Assembly: GCA_940671915.1 (NCBI GenBank)
Contig: CALNVZ010003429.1
Span: 22,641,635 to 22,705,634, forward strand
Reading direction: 5' to 3'
Origin: Paracentrotus lividus
Taxonomy: Eukaryota; Echinodermata; Echinoidea; Camarodonta; Echinidae
DNA length: 64,000 bases
Shown: piece by piece, positions 45,801-60,600 of the stretch
How positions within the stretch are numbered: the stretch's first letter is position 1
How the letters are laid out: each line of letters opens with the position of its first letter
Position numbers and translations under genes: made by a program
Notes under the pieces: generated by a model
What the model was told of the DNA's origin: nothing
The model's database searches: none
What the model saw: only the letters and a program-made list of their open reading frames with translations

Positions 45801-48800
45801 AAAGAATTAGTGCCGTCGCGGCCGCAATAGAAAACCCCCCCCCCCCCTCACAAACAAAAAAAGGCTCCCGACTCTTTGTCGACTAAGAGAATAGGGGGGT
45901 GGTTATTTGTTCTCCCTCAAAATAACGGAAACACAAACTATTTGATCTCTTTGGTTTATTCTCCTTTTCAACTTGGGGATTCCCGCCTCTTGCTGCCCAA
46001 TATTATTAATATTGGGCAGCGAGGCCACAATATTGGGCGAGTTCAACGAACTTTGTAAAGTAGGTCAAGTTTATGAAGTGCATCGACAAAATAACATTTG
46101 TATTGGGCCTCTAAAAACCCTCTGTATGGATAATAATCTTTATTAGCTACATACATTTTTGTAAGTCATGTTGATTTGACTGATATTTGATATCACTGTA
46201 CATTTACTACATGTACATTGCTATCTTAAAAATATAGATCAGTATAAATATTAAAGCTACATGTACAACTGTGTTGATTTGATCAATATTCATATATCAC
46301 TCCATTTACAACTTATCCTCTAGACTCTATCCGTAAAATATAAGACCAATATTCATATATCACTTCATTTACAACTTATCCTCTAGCTCTATCCGTAAAA
46401 TATAAGACCAATATTCATATATCACTTTCATTACAACTTATCCTCTAGACTCTATCCGTAAAATATAAGACCAATATTCATATATCACTCCATTTTACAA
46501 CTTATCCTCTAGACTCTTATCCGTAAAATATAAGACCAATATTCATATATCACTTCATTTACAACTTATCCTCTAGACTCTATCCGTAAAATATAAGACC
46601 TTTTTGATTTGATCAATATTCACACATCACTTCATTAGCAACTTGTTATCTTCTTGACTTAATGTCATTATGTAATTTCATCTTAAAGCTATACAAATAA
46701 TCAATTTTATTTGACCAATATTCGCATATCACTTCATCAAGTTATCTCATAAACTCTATATCAGTGTAAATATATGTATTTTAATCTTTAATAAAAAATC
46801 TAGATTAACTTCTTTTTGTCAATATTCATGTATCAGTATCACTACATTTACTACTTGTTACATGCACTGACATAAATCCATAAAGAAGGCTATTCATCTG
46901 TGGGGGATATTACATAATAATACAAAGCGTCATCCCCCTTGATGAATAGATAGAGTGAGCAGATTTACGCCAGTGGTTACATGTTTCTTCTAAACTCTAT
47001 ATCAGTATACATGTACAATTCAATCTTAAAGCTACATGTACAACCATGTTGATTTGATATCACTATATTTACAACATGTTATTGTTTGTTTCCAGAAAAT
47101 TGTGCAGAAAGTTGTGGACCTACACGACAGTTTCATGAACTCAACGAATGACAACTTTACGTTTACCAGACTAGATCAGCTCGATGATAGTGTATACAGG
47201 GATGCTGATATATCGGATTCTCTTCCAGAGGACATAACCTTTAATTCGTAAGTAGACTTCGAGGGGCCTCGCCTGTTTCCTAAACAGCATGACTTGAGTA
47301 TTTATACATGTAAAAGTATCCCAATATTACAAATAATTTTCAGCCTAATCTAGTGTTTTGTTACTGCATTTGAACTTTAAGATTGGTGTAATTGTTCTCA
47401 CTGTACACCATTAATATTGATACCTTCACGTTCAGCTGGTATCCCATGGTCCCGAAACTGTTGTCGGACTCCTCTCCACAGCCTCCTGAACCTCGCCTGG
47501 ATAAGGAAATATATATCCGGGAAGACCAGTTGTAGGACAACTATGACCATTGTGACAGCTGAGAATATGGACACTGGAATTGTTTCTGCATGGAATTTAC
47601 CAGTCTGTAAAAGGAAATAAAAAAATAGGGGAGTTGATAATTGGGGAATTTGGAATTTTTTATATGCATTACCAATTTTTGTTTGTTCTTCAAGTAGTTA
47701 CGTTCTTGTCCACATAACACATGTACTTATTTTACTTTCCACATTGTTGTGTACATGTATTTGTTTCCTTGTTTTTAAAATCTGCACCACCCTTTATTCT
47801 TTTTCTTTTTTTGGTGCTTTCCCTTTATATTAACTGGAATTATATCCGTCATGGTAAGAATCTTAAAAGGTGATTGGTCTAAACCCCGTCATGTGACCAA
47901 AGGTAGTTCCAACCAACGTCATGAATTGTGCAAAATTGCCACTAATCCTGACATCTGACGTCACAAGCCGGGAATATTCCCTTGAGCCGTAGATAGTACC
48001 TGCGAATAGCCACGGCTCGATCAAGCGATAGTGGCCTATCGAGTGATCGAAGCTAGCTGAGAGCAAAGACCCCATTTTCGTACACGTTTACGTTGCTGAA
48101 CCCCCCCCCCCCAGCCCTCGGCGGCTCCGTAGCCCGAACATGTATCGTGTGCTCGATAAGCCGTGACGTCATAAAGGTATCCACCTTATGCGTGACGTAA
48201 GGTTCGTTTTGACGATGGTGCGCGTACGTACGTACTTGCGCGTGACTCATCAAATTTTGTTTACATTTTGATCTCGCGTAGTAGTAGGCTAGGCTAAACG
48301 GAATTTCTGTCTGTTTTCCGGAGAGAGTGCGTGCCTTAGCCTAGGATCATGGCAGTGCAGTGACATGGATTAGAGATCATTTTTACAAGTGATGTGTGTT
48401 GATTAGACCTAATGATTGTGACTGAACTTAAGTAGAGACCCCCAACTTTACAAGAAGTAGAGACCCAAACTCCAACGGTCGAGTGAGTAAACGCCCATTT
48501 ATTATTGTCTTCAAATGTTAGATCTAAGTTAGATCTAGGCCTATTAAAGGCCTCGAGATTCATATTCATAGATGCAGGGCAGGCCTGGGTTAGATCTAAA
48601 GTTAGATAACTGGAGTAGATATCGGCCTCTAACGTTAGTTTCTAGAGATCTAGAATCTTTTATTTCCGATGACGGATATAAACCAGTTATATACGGCCTT
48701 CAGAGGTTTTGGTGAAACTATAGTCCCCTCACTGACGCGAATGCGACTATTTTCCTTCGGGGCTGCGCCCCTCATGAAAAATAGTCGCATTCTTCGCGTC

Positions 48801-51800
48801 AGTTCGGGTACTATAGTTCCAACCACCCCCTCTGGTGGCCGTATATAACTGTTCAATATAGGTGGGTATAATGTAAATCAAACTAATTGGTTGATATCTA
48901 CATGTACATATTGTTCATATGCATTTTTACTTACAAATAGCCTTATCCTGCTATATTAGTACATAATTTAATCTAGTAATATACTAAATTTCTAGTGGTC
49001 TATGAATTACAGGCATGTCAAGTTTCAAGGATCAGTACCCAGCTAACAATCGGACGCTTTCTGAACGTTCTAAGAACGTTCCAAGTTTGTTCTATGGACG
49101 TTTTGTTAAAACATTTAAAAAACGTCTTTTTGTTGAAGGTTTTTGACGTTAATAAAACGTCACAAATGAACATTTAGAAAACGTTTTTGAAACGTTTAAA
49201 ATAATAAAAAATGAACCTTTCAAAATAATTAAGGACCTGTAGAAAACCTTTGGAACGTTATAAAAGTCCAAAACCCTTTTACAAATTTATATTTTGAAAG
49301 TTCCGTGGTCGTTCTGCGGACGTCGGACATCCATAAAACCTTTGGAACATTCAGAAAACATTTTAAGAATGCCTAAGGTCATGTGTCATATATTGGGGTA
49401 TAGTAAAAGGGTGGAGGCGTTACATTTTGGAGAGAAAATTTTCACATTTTTTCGCATAGCATGATAACAAAGTACAGTCATGAGCTGTACAATGTCTCAA
49501 ATTGTAGATAATTTATCAGGCTACATGTCTGTGAAGTTTCAGCTTTGTCCTGCTCATAGTTTGAATACGAAGATAATTTGAGTAGGGTAAGGTAGGGAGG
49601 GGAGGATCCTACGGTGGAGGATCCTACGGTGGAGGCATGTGTTAAAGCATAGGGAATTCCCTTTTTTGTTACTTTCTTTCTCTTTGTAGAGTTATATATT
49701 TGTATCCCGTCGGTCTTATAGGTCTAGTGATATATCAATCTCTTTGGAATTTATCTGGTTTTAAATACATGTGAAGTAGATTTTTCAAAAGTCTTTTTAT
49801 CGATTAATTAATCAATTAAAACAAACTTCATGCACACACGGCTCATAGACAATGCATTGCAGGCATCAAAAATTGCAACATGCCATTTTATAGCAATAAT
49901 TGTGTTTTTTCACCCATTTCCTTTGCATGTACGTAGATACATGCATGAGTAGAAACATATTTTTTGTAATAAACATTGTCGAAGTTGTAATTCAAATGTA
50001 AAAGACAGGATTTCTGCCAGTTTTAAACAATTTTTTCTTCTTTTTTATACACTCTGTAGCGCGGTTTAAAAGAATTAAATTTGTATTACAAGTTTATATT
50101 TTTTAGAAGCATAGGGTCATTACACAGTCTAGTTGATTTATTTCAATCAATGCAAACAGTAAGAAATTACTTGCCATTGAAATTGTGAAACTTTTAAAAC
50201 CACTTTTTTGTAAACCCTTGTATAGCTTTAATGACACCGCCTGTACAGTCAAAGATATGTTAATCATCTTCCTTACCATCTCAGTTTCAAGTATATGTAT
50301 AATTTAATACATGTTTGATTACCATTAAGAAACTAGAGATGTTTGTTTGTGACAATGTACATTTCTACAAATGTTTGGACATGTAACGCATTTTGCACCC
50401 AATTCATGACACACGGCCCTAAAAGAATCTAATGACCCTTCCCTGAACGTTAAGAGAACCTTTCATATATCCTTCGAGAACATTTAGAAAACATTTCAAG
50501 AACGTATAAATAACATTTAATGAAAGTTGGAGGAACGTTTGGGGAACCTCTTAAAAACTTATATAAACAATATAATAAAATTAATACAAATATGTTATGA
50601 TTCGCATATTATTTGCACCTCAAACTCTTGGCCAATCGTGGAATGGCACTAAAGAGTGAAGTGTCTCCAATCTAAATCATGCTTAAAAGCAGACTTTAGT
50701 GGGAATCATTTGGATTTCAGTTTAATGATGCTCGTGTAAATTTATAGTTTATTGAAAGTATTGTTTGGTTAGTTACTACTTTATTTGTTACATTGTATGT
50801 TAGTACATTCCAATACTGAATAAGTGTTCTTTATATTTATGTGTGTTTCAGAACAATATTACAATAAAATGAAACACCAAAGCATGAATTTATTACTGTT
50901 AAATGGAAATAACTTCAATAAAAACGTTTATTTTCATATATCTAACATATTGTATGCAATTTACCTTCTCATTTGCATAAAGTCCCATTTGGATGTATAA
51001 AAACGTTCATAAAACATTCAATAAAATATGTCTCATTATAAGGTTTCAAGTAAAACGTTTTGAGAACGATTTGATTGAAACGTTACATTTTGTAACATCC
51101 AAAGAACGTTTAAAAATACTTTTTTTTAACCATTAATTTTGGTAAATTGAAAGTCCAATTTGGACGTTATATTCATGAACGTTTTCTAAATGTTCATTTC
51201 AGATGAAAAGCTACAGTACCTGAATAAAAGGTTTCTTAAACGTTCTGAAAACGTTCAGTGTTCCCCAGGTAGAATACTTCTTTCTTTCTGCTGATTGCAT
51301 GATTATGAACCCCTAAAGTTTTAAAAAAATGTATCCATTTGCCCACCCCTGTTTGGCTTCCTTTGCTGATGTTCTAAAAAGAAAAGAAAAAATATTTTTC
51401 AACCTCAATTTTTATGCCTGGAATTAAAATGTGCACAGTACTTACTGGAATCAAATGAATGTTATCCTTGATGTCCTTCACATGTGAAGTTAGAATATTC
51501 AACTCATCAGGAAAAAACCCATCTCTGCTGGGTGATGATGACGAAGACGAAGTGAGTGGCGAGGGAGTAAAATGTATATCCTGTGGTACGTGATCTCGAT
51601 CTGGGCAGTCGTTTCGAACTTTGAAATACGCTGTGCCTGAAGAGATTGCTACGGCCTGATCAATTGTACGGTCAATCACAAGTGCATGGAGAGGGGTTGT
51701 TTCATCCAGATACGTCAAAGCCATTACCTCCATTTTATAGGTCACAGATCCATCACTATAAATTAATGTTGTCTTCCACCGTGCATCTTGGATGTAACGA

Positions 51801-54800
51801 TCAGGTCTGTGCTCGTATATAAAACATGTACTTCCATTGATGTACCATGTACCAGTTCCATGCTTATCGGTGTTCCATGCTACTGTGTACGTATCTAATG
51901 GTACAGATGTGTCTGTAACATTAAACTTTGTTGTCAAAATGCCATTCTCTTTTAATATATAGCAAGGTTTGTCAGTTGTAGGCTCTTCTTCAAACATTAT
52001 CAGTTGGCAGCATGCTACCATGGACCAGTTCCAGTGGAACATTACAATTCCCAGAGCACAGAAAATCCAAAACGCAGCCATCTTTAAATTGTTTCACAGT
52101 TGCTACATGTAGCACAAGAAGCGCACAGAAATTCCTTTCGAAGAGTCTGAGTCATTTGCTTCAATGGTAGATTAAAGGAAAACTCACAAGAATAAAGTGA
52201 AGCCACACCTAGTATGATCCCTTCTATCACATTATTCCAAGCTACATTGTATTCAATGCGAGCCAATCATCTTGCTACAATTAATGAGATATTACATCCA
52301 CTTATTTGGCGAAACATCAAATGGAGATCACTGTTGCATGCTGGTTTTTGTTCCAAAGACTAACCATTAACAAATTAAAATTGTTCTTTCAAAAATGCAA
52401 ATTAATCAAAGGCTGTTACGGATCAATATAGTGTTGCATCCACTCGTGCCTGAGCAGGTTGCTTCCATGGCTATAAACTACATGTCGCTGAAATTATTAT
52501 AATTCTTAATTTTATAGCGTAGGCCCTATTTTGCATCATGGGCAATCAATTTTATCGACCGGCAACTCTACTGTCCTCGATTGATCAGTGAGGGGGGGGG
52601 GGGGGTTGATTTATCCATCCTGTGAATATGTGTGTATCAATCAAGAAGTAAACATGTATGTACAGTGCCAGCTAGAGGTTAGCGTGCCTGATTCGGCCTA
52701 TATCCACTTGGTATAACAACAGTTGGTCCCGTTTTTTTATTGTCTTAATACCACGTGGACTAAACCCATTTGGTCTATGAAAAATTTGGTCTAACTTTTA
52801 CTTGGTCTAATTCTCACTTGATATATATTGCCAATAAATCTACCAAATCTTCTCATTAACTTTTCATCTAATTCCCAAATGAATATTTGATCTGTTACCA
52901 GTTTGTTTATAGAGGTAATTATACACTCAATGTTGTTAGACCAACTGTACATTAGACGAAATTGGTTTTAGACCAGATGGAAATTAGACAAAATGGTAAA
53001 TAGGCAAAGTGGTAATTAGACCAAAAGGTATTTACAAGAACTGGATGTAGACCAAATGAGTTGGACTATGTGGCATAAGACTAAATGGGCATTAGTAAAA
53101 GTGTGTTTAGACCAACTGGCAATTTATCCCTTATTCGATTCAATGAGCCTTTGCATGTTTGCTGATACAGTATGTATATCAGATGCATGCATGCAGTAGT
53201 GTCAACTAGTTGCATTAAAGCACTGTTCAACCTTTTTGAAGATGATTTGAGTGTGTATCATATCTGTGGAAAAAACTATTTGTTGGGTGTGTCCGTCCTT
53301 GGTGATTTGAAGGGCAGGGGTAATGAGATGCTTAAATTTTATCTTTTTCTATAACAAAACTCAACTTTTTTTTTTAAATTTTGCTTCATATTTTTTTCTT
53401 GTAATGGCCTCCTTTTATTTAATTTTTTTTTAATTTATGTATACAGTCTGTGTAAAAAAAAATGGTAGTCTGAAAAAAATGATTTAGGTGTGAAATATTT
53501 TCAAATAATGTGTGTATGTGGTATTAAAATAAAGCCAAAAGATTTTCCTTGCTGATGCGCTTTGTTCTGTATAATTTGCTTTAGTAAAACAAAAGTTATG
53601 CTAAATTTTGTGAGACGAGGAACAAATGTAAATTGAGCACTTCATGGCCATTATGCGAAACCCATACACAAAGGCATGGGACGGCGTGCGAAAAATGGAT
53701 TTTTCTTGATTGTACAAAACTAGTCATATTTCAAAAATTGCAACACCAAATGTGATGAAAGTCTGACCTTCCTGCTTTATGAAAATACCAAACAATAGCA
53801 GACTGATTAATCTTCATACTGTAAAAAAATGTTTTACACTTTTATTTGACATACATGTAGACTGTTTATGTATATTTTATTTCCATTTAAATTAATAATG
53901 AAATGTGTATCTCATGATTATGTTTCTGAATCAATAAAACATGATTTTAAAAAAAGGAGAAAAAAAAAAAGAAAAAAAAAAGATGATGAATAGGTTCTAT
54001 TTTGCATAAAGTCTTTACCAATGACTTACATGTGCATACATGAAGATTGATCACCATGATTTGTTACACCTTAATAATAATAATAATGAATATTTATAAA
54101 GTGCCTTTTCATTCATCAGTGCCAGTGGCGTACCTAGCCTCGCACTATTGTTTGTGCATAATAGTGCGCCCCCCCCTTTTCATTGTGTCTAATCAGGCTA
54201 GGTACGCCACTGAGTGCCAGGCGCCGATGAATGAGTACCCAAGCCTGTTCAGTTCAAGGTGGATATTTGTTTGTAATTTCCTAATTCACATATTACAGGT
54301 CTCTGTTGTTCAAAAAAGGTGTACAAAATGTCAACCAAAATAATTTTACCCAGCGGATTATAATTATGTACAAATACATGTACGTCTACCCTCAATGGGC
54401 AGCAGAATTGCCATTTGTTGCGTCAGTCTGTTTATTGTTTCTATGTATTTCCAGGTATTTCAACCAATCAGTCCGCTAATCATCCAGTATACATGTACAT
54501 TTAGTCAAGATATCTGAATATGATATGTATCGTTTCCATTGCCAGGTATTTCAAGCAACCAGTCAGCTATTCATCCAGTATAGTCAAGATATCTGATAGT
54601 GTGAACAGAGCTGACGAGGGCGTGATCAAGAGCACATATTTTACAAGCGGCCTTGAGGAAGTCTTCAAAGAAAATTATGAAGAGGATCACCTTCTCAGGT
54701 GAATATACTATTAATTTTTGTGATCAGATTTTAGGTACCATAGTATAAAGGCCACCTCACACTCTACAATTTCTGATAGAACGACTGAGTGGCTTGTAGA

Positions 54801-57595
54801 GATGCATAGGGAGCGGGAAAGGTGAAATTCACTAATTTAAAAGAATTTAAGAATTATGTAGTGTCTCCATGATATGTTTGTTAGAAATTCACTAAAATGA
54901 GCTTTAATAAAATCCAAGTTCCTAACTATCATTGTCTTTTGGCATATCAATTCTAGTTGAAAACTTAAGGGGAAGAGGGCGCTATCACTCTACGCAAAGA
55001 GAACGCGGCCATAGACTTTTTGTATTTTGCACAGTTTTTTCACTTTGTTTTCTTGATTATGGCGAGCAACTATCTTTTCAAAGAAATGATCAACTTGAAT
55101 AAGTACGCTAAGAGTCCGAATTTTTCAAAAATAGGAAAAAAAAGTCCTGTCACTTGTGTCAATTCGAAATCTTAGTAAGATCAAATTCCTGTACAATATG
55201 GCCAATTTTGCTCTCAAAATAGCTCATACGCTGCATAGTCATCTTCCTTGATTACGCATAATTATATTACACCTTAATGATCAAGCAGTTTTTAAAAGCT
55301 TGAATTCTCAGCTTTCCAAATTTACATTCATCTCGATTGGTTAAAAAAAGTCCTGTGACTTCGAACATTATCACAAACGAATCTTTACTCGATGGGTCAA
55401 AATTTCCGCATATCACATGCATATAGAATGTGGACGGCGTCTTCGCAAGATGTGGCAAGATCACTATTTATATCGATAATCGTTAGGAACATCAATCTAT
55501 GTGAAATAAAGATTCTGATTACAACTTTAGCACAATGGTGTTATAGGCTTGCCAAAATGTCTTTTTCCCCAATCTGGCCTGAAGCATCTACCTACGAAAA
55601 CTATGATAAAAGTTCAATTATTTATTTCATGTCCAGGACTAATTTCCTCGAACGGATCGACTGACAATTCCATTTTACCGACAGGGAAGTTTTCTTAGGC
55701 GAGTTTTTGTGCGCTAAGTAATAATTGCATGCAGTTGTCAAGCGGTCGCTTTTCGGTCGTTTTTCAGCTGCGTGCATTTCCACTTAACTCGTTGCGTTTC
55801 CCCTCCTCAAATAATGGACGCGTCTTTATGTTAAGATTTAATGTCATAAATACGTTAGATTTACATTTCACCTGGAGTAGAATTGATATGGTTTCAAATG
55901 GCTTTTTACTTTCCTCTTTGTCATGCTGAGGTACATGTACTCTAGATTGTACCTCACTTGGTATTCCTGTCATAAATCAAAAACTTAAATGACAAATATG
56001 TATTTTGTTTGTTTTTCCTTTCAGGTGGCAATATTTTGGTTCAGTGGAAGGACTTGTTAGGACCTACCCAGGGAGAGAGTGGGACACGAACTTTGTGGGC
56101 TTCTACAATGATTACGACCCCAGGATCAGACCATGGTATATTGCCGCTACCAGCGGACCTAAAGATGTGGTTATCATCTTAGATTGCAGGTACTTAATTA
56201 GGCTGAAGTTGATGATTAGGGTGTGGTGGTGGTGGTGGTGGTGGTGGTGGTGGTGGTGTTAGTGATGGTGATGTGGGTGGTGGTGTTTTTTGGTATCCGG
56301 GAGCATTGCAGCTACATGTACCAGGTGACCTAAAGATGTCATCCTGGGTGGCAGGTATTTAGTTAGACCGATAGTGGTGGTGATGGTGGTGGTGTTGTTA
56401 ACCTTTGAAATCACAGATTCTAGTGGACTTAAAGCGTATTAGGACGACTACCCCCTGGACAATTACCCCCCAGAGAAATGGGGTTCGGGTTTGGTGTAGA
56501 GTGAGGGGATATATTTTTGTTGGGGTAATTTTCCGGGACAGAACATGGTGAACATGGTCTCGGTAGCAGTGGTGATAAAATTTGGTGGTTCATTGTGGTT
56601 GTGGCGGTGGTTGCAGTTGTTGCAGGAGTAGAGTTGGTAATTATATAATATTGACTGGCCTTGAGGGAGATACCGCAAACAATTTCCCAAACAAGTCTGA
56701 TATTGCCTCGAGTCGAAGACGAGGGCAATATGGGTCTTGTGAGGGAAATATACGAGGTATCTCCCGAAAGTAAAGCCAGTCAATATTGTTATTATTACCT
56801 GTTAAACTCAATTAGCCACATTTTAAAGAGAATAGAATAAGTTTACTTGATTTAAACTGGGTATTTATCGTGGGCCTGTTTTTCTTTTCTTTGTTTCTTC
56901 AGCATTCTGAGTTGAACCATTGTGACGTAGTTATTTAGGCGCGTATTTTTTGTTTTACATGATGCTAAACCATTGTGACGCAATAATGTTTCTTTGCGTA
57001 TCAATTGTCTTACTCTTTGTACCTTAACGCGCATCATCTTCTTAAAATTACGCGTAGGACCCCCGACCAGACAAAATATGGATACAAATAAGGACCGGCA
57101 ATTTTGTACGCAAACCCAATAGAGAATCACGGAGGAGGGGAATATGAATATTACCGCCCGTTGTCGTAAAACTGAGCCATTGTGACGTAATTTTTTAAAT
57201 CCAAATCAAGTACGCACACAAAATACGCGCTTATAATCTCCAAAACGCCTCATACAGGTAATAATGAAGATTATGATGATGGTGGTAGTGACCATAATGA
57301 CTAAGTTAAGAAGTTGCACTATAAACTATGTTCACAGAAGTCATGTTCTGAAGGAAAATTTGTCAATTATTTTCAATTTAATTATCTTTTGTTTTTTTTC
57401 ACACAGTTATTCCATGAAAGGCGATAAGTTCAAGATCGCTACTGAAGTTGTCAAAACAGTGTTGGACACACTAACTAAACAGGACTATGTCAATATCATC
57501 TGTGCGAGGGCTAGTCACTGGGATGGAGAGGGAAAGTAAGTCAAATCATGTAAAAGTGAGAGAAACTGGTTAAAATTGATATTCGGTCATTTTTG

Positions 57596-57629
<34 letters not shown>

Positions 57630-60600
57630 ATATCAGCATAAGATGTGAACTTCTTATGATCTTTTTCTTTCTCTCTCTCTTTCATTTATTTCTCTTTTTA
57701 TTTATTCTTCCTTCCATCCTTTTTTGTCTCTCTTCTGTCTTCCTTTTCTTCTTTCTTTTTGTCTTTCTTTCTCTTTCTGTTTCTTCCTTTCTCTTTTTTT
57801 TTTGTCCTGTCTTTTTATCTTTCCCTTTCCTCTTCACTCTTCTTTTTTTCTCCGTTTCTTTCTTTCTCTCTTTCCTTTCCCACTCTTCCTTCATTTGTCT
57901 CTTTGTGTCTTTCATTTGAGCAAGCCTTTACCACCAGGTTGTTTTGTATTTTTTTAGTTAATTTATCTTGGAGGAGTTACATTTATCTCTTATTTAAAAA
58001 CAAGACAAAATAAAGTTTAAGGAGGGGTATATATTAATTTTAGAGAAGGAAACATTCACTTGCTTTTGTTTTCCCAATTTTTCATTCAACAAAGCAAAGT
58101 TAAATTCTGAGCTTGTCTTTGTCAGACACTATCCTATTATTTTGCTGTACTCACAGTCTCTTTATTCTTGTTTCTAGATGGTTTTTCTACCGAACAGAGG
58201 TGCAGAGCTGTAAGAATGATACGCTGGTTCCAGCCACCACAGCTCATCGTAAAGACCTGTATTCCAAGACAATCAACCTAGTGCCTGGTGGGACCAGCGA
58301 ATTAAAGTGAGTTACATTGCATTCAGCTTAAATATTTCCTGTCAAAGCCAGGTAAAAAGAGAAAAAGCATCTGCTAGATTACCTGCATTTTCCCCTCACT
58401 TTTTTCAATTGCATTTTTGATATTCAAGATGTTTCACATATTATTGAACCATGAGACATACAGTTTACAGCAGATGACAGGATGAAAAAGAGAAAGAAAG
58501 AGTATTGTTAAGAATAGATATACACAAGTATTTTCGGAAAGCCTTCAGCTACTCAGAAGTATTAAATGTAGAGAAGAGAGAGAATTTTGTTGTTGTTTTT
58601 ATTTTTATGTTTTCTTGCTTTCATTCATTATCTGAATATTCATCCTGCTAGACAGTAGATTCAAAATATATGTTTGTTCAACAATTGTCTAATAAGATAT
58701 GGTTTTCAGAAAATTTAATTTAATATTCATTAGAGGCAGGTACATACATATTCATGCAGAGACAGAGAGGAAGAAAGAAAGAAAGAGAAAGGGAGAGAGA
58801 ATTAATTTGTATTATGTGATTAGATACATGTATGACATCAGAAAAGCTACATGTATATTTTCTTTGACGGTTTCACTGGTGGTAAAACGATTAGCAGTGG
58901 ACAGTTTCACAGTGCACCAAGTATTCTTTCTTGAGGTTATGAGTGGTCCTGAAAAGGACCTACCCACTTTCTAGTATATTATTACCCACATGTATTATTG
59001 TTGTACCATTAGACATGGTTTTCAGAAAGCATTTCAGCTGCTCGGAGGTCGGTCTAGAACAGGATGTCAAGCTCTCATTATCCTGGTGACTGATGGGAAG
59101 GATACAGATGGGGAACACGTTAGATGTGGACCAGGTAATTAGACAATAGCCCCCCCCCCCCCCCCCCCCCCCGGAAAATATATATATATTAGTAGTTTTG
59201 AGCTAGTATGTCACATTTTTTATTCTATAGTAATGACACTTCAGGTGAAACTGTATTTTTTATACAATTAGACATGGGTATAAAGATGGAGTGCATTCAG
59301 GCTAGGTGGTAAATCTGAGAATTCATTTGTACTCATTCCATGTTGCGCCCCCCCCCCCTTAATGTAAAATAACTAGTACATAAATATCATTGAATGTATA
59401 GCTGTACTTATGACTGTACTCTTTTTAAATTTTTATCATAAAGTAGCATTGTTGACATTGAATCATCTAGTATCATTAGGAAATCCATCTAACTAAACTA
59501 TTTCATATATCTTATCAGGTTATAAAGCTCTGAGGGGCTTCTTATCACATCAATCAACATGTTTAATTGGCAGAAAGTTAAAATGATTAACAAGAAATCT
59601 ATCTTCAACCACCTCGTATCTCTTTCTGTAGGTAACTATACTGGGAGTGGCGTCGTGCCGGGGCCCATCTGCAAATATCATTGCAAGAGCGTTGGAATGA
59701 TTAACAGAAAAATCGATATTACTAAACCATCTCCTATCTCTTTCTTCAGGTTACTACACACGGAGTGGCTTTGTACCAGGGCCTATCTGCAAGTATCAAT
59801 GGAAGAAAGTTTGGGAGGAGGTTGCAATGGCTAACAATAAAGCAAGCCCCAGAGTAAGTAGGATTTTATTAAGAAGAAACAGATTTTGTTGCTTTCAGCT
59901 TGGATAGAGCTGTAAAATAGATTCAGCAAATACGATCCTTTTGTACTTTGTACTTCACATGTTTGGATTGGTTTTATGATATTACATTACCTGTACAGAT
60001 GCATTATCTTAAGACTTATTCTGTCAAAAATCTTTGGTAAATTTCTTCATTTGCAGGTTATTTACAGTAACAAATGAGCGGAGACATTTACATTGCCTTC
60101 TGTTTGCAGTGCATTGGTTTTTATGAATTACAACATTTTGAGTAGAAATAATCATGAAAAAAAAACTGGCATTACAACATAGGAAGATAGAATCACTGTA
60201 GAGTCTACTTGCGTACAAATTGGCTATTTTTCAGCAAAATTTTATCTTGACAAATTGACAAAAAGAAAAAAAAGGGGGTAAATCAAATATGATTATTGCG
60301 AATTTGAGAAGGCAAAGTTATTTCATTTAGGCATTTGAAAAGTTTTGAATAGTTGTGTTTTAAGTAATTTATTTTGTACCTTGTCACTTCTCCAAGGCAC
60401 GAATATTCAGCTATCTAACCAAAGACGATGGGGAGGAGTTTCCGGGCAAGTTAGCATGCGAACACCGTGGCAACATGCAGAAGCTCCAGAACGGAGAAGA
60501 TCTTATCTCTCAGATGGAAGATTATTTCAAGTTCCTATCAAACAATTCACTGAACACAGAGGGTCTGTGGACGGCACCATACCTAGACTCATGGGGCCTG

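Larger units (their letters stand above)
52082..54454. other. Intron 3 of gene B, right part, no gene
   Basis: Nearly identical to 12,891-15,334 of copy A, including the TTAGACCAA array (about 52,700-53,130) and the short MITE at 54,123-54,212. It contains the presumed promoter of the antisense gene. Confidence 0.6.
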
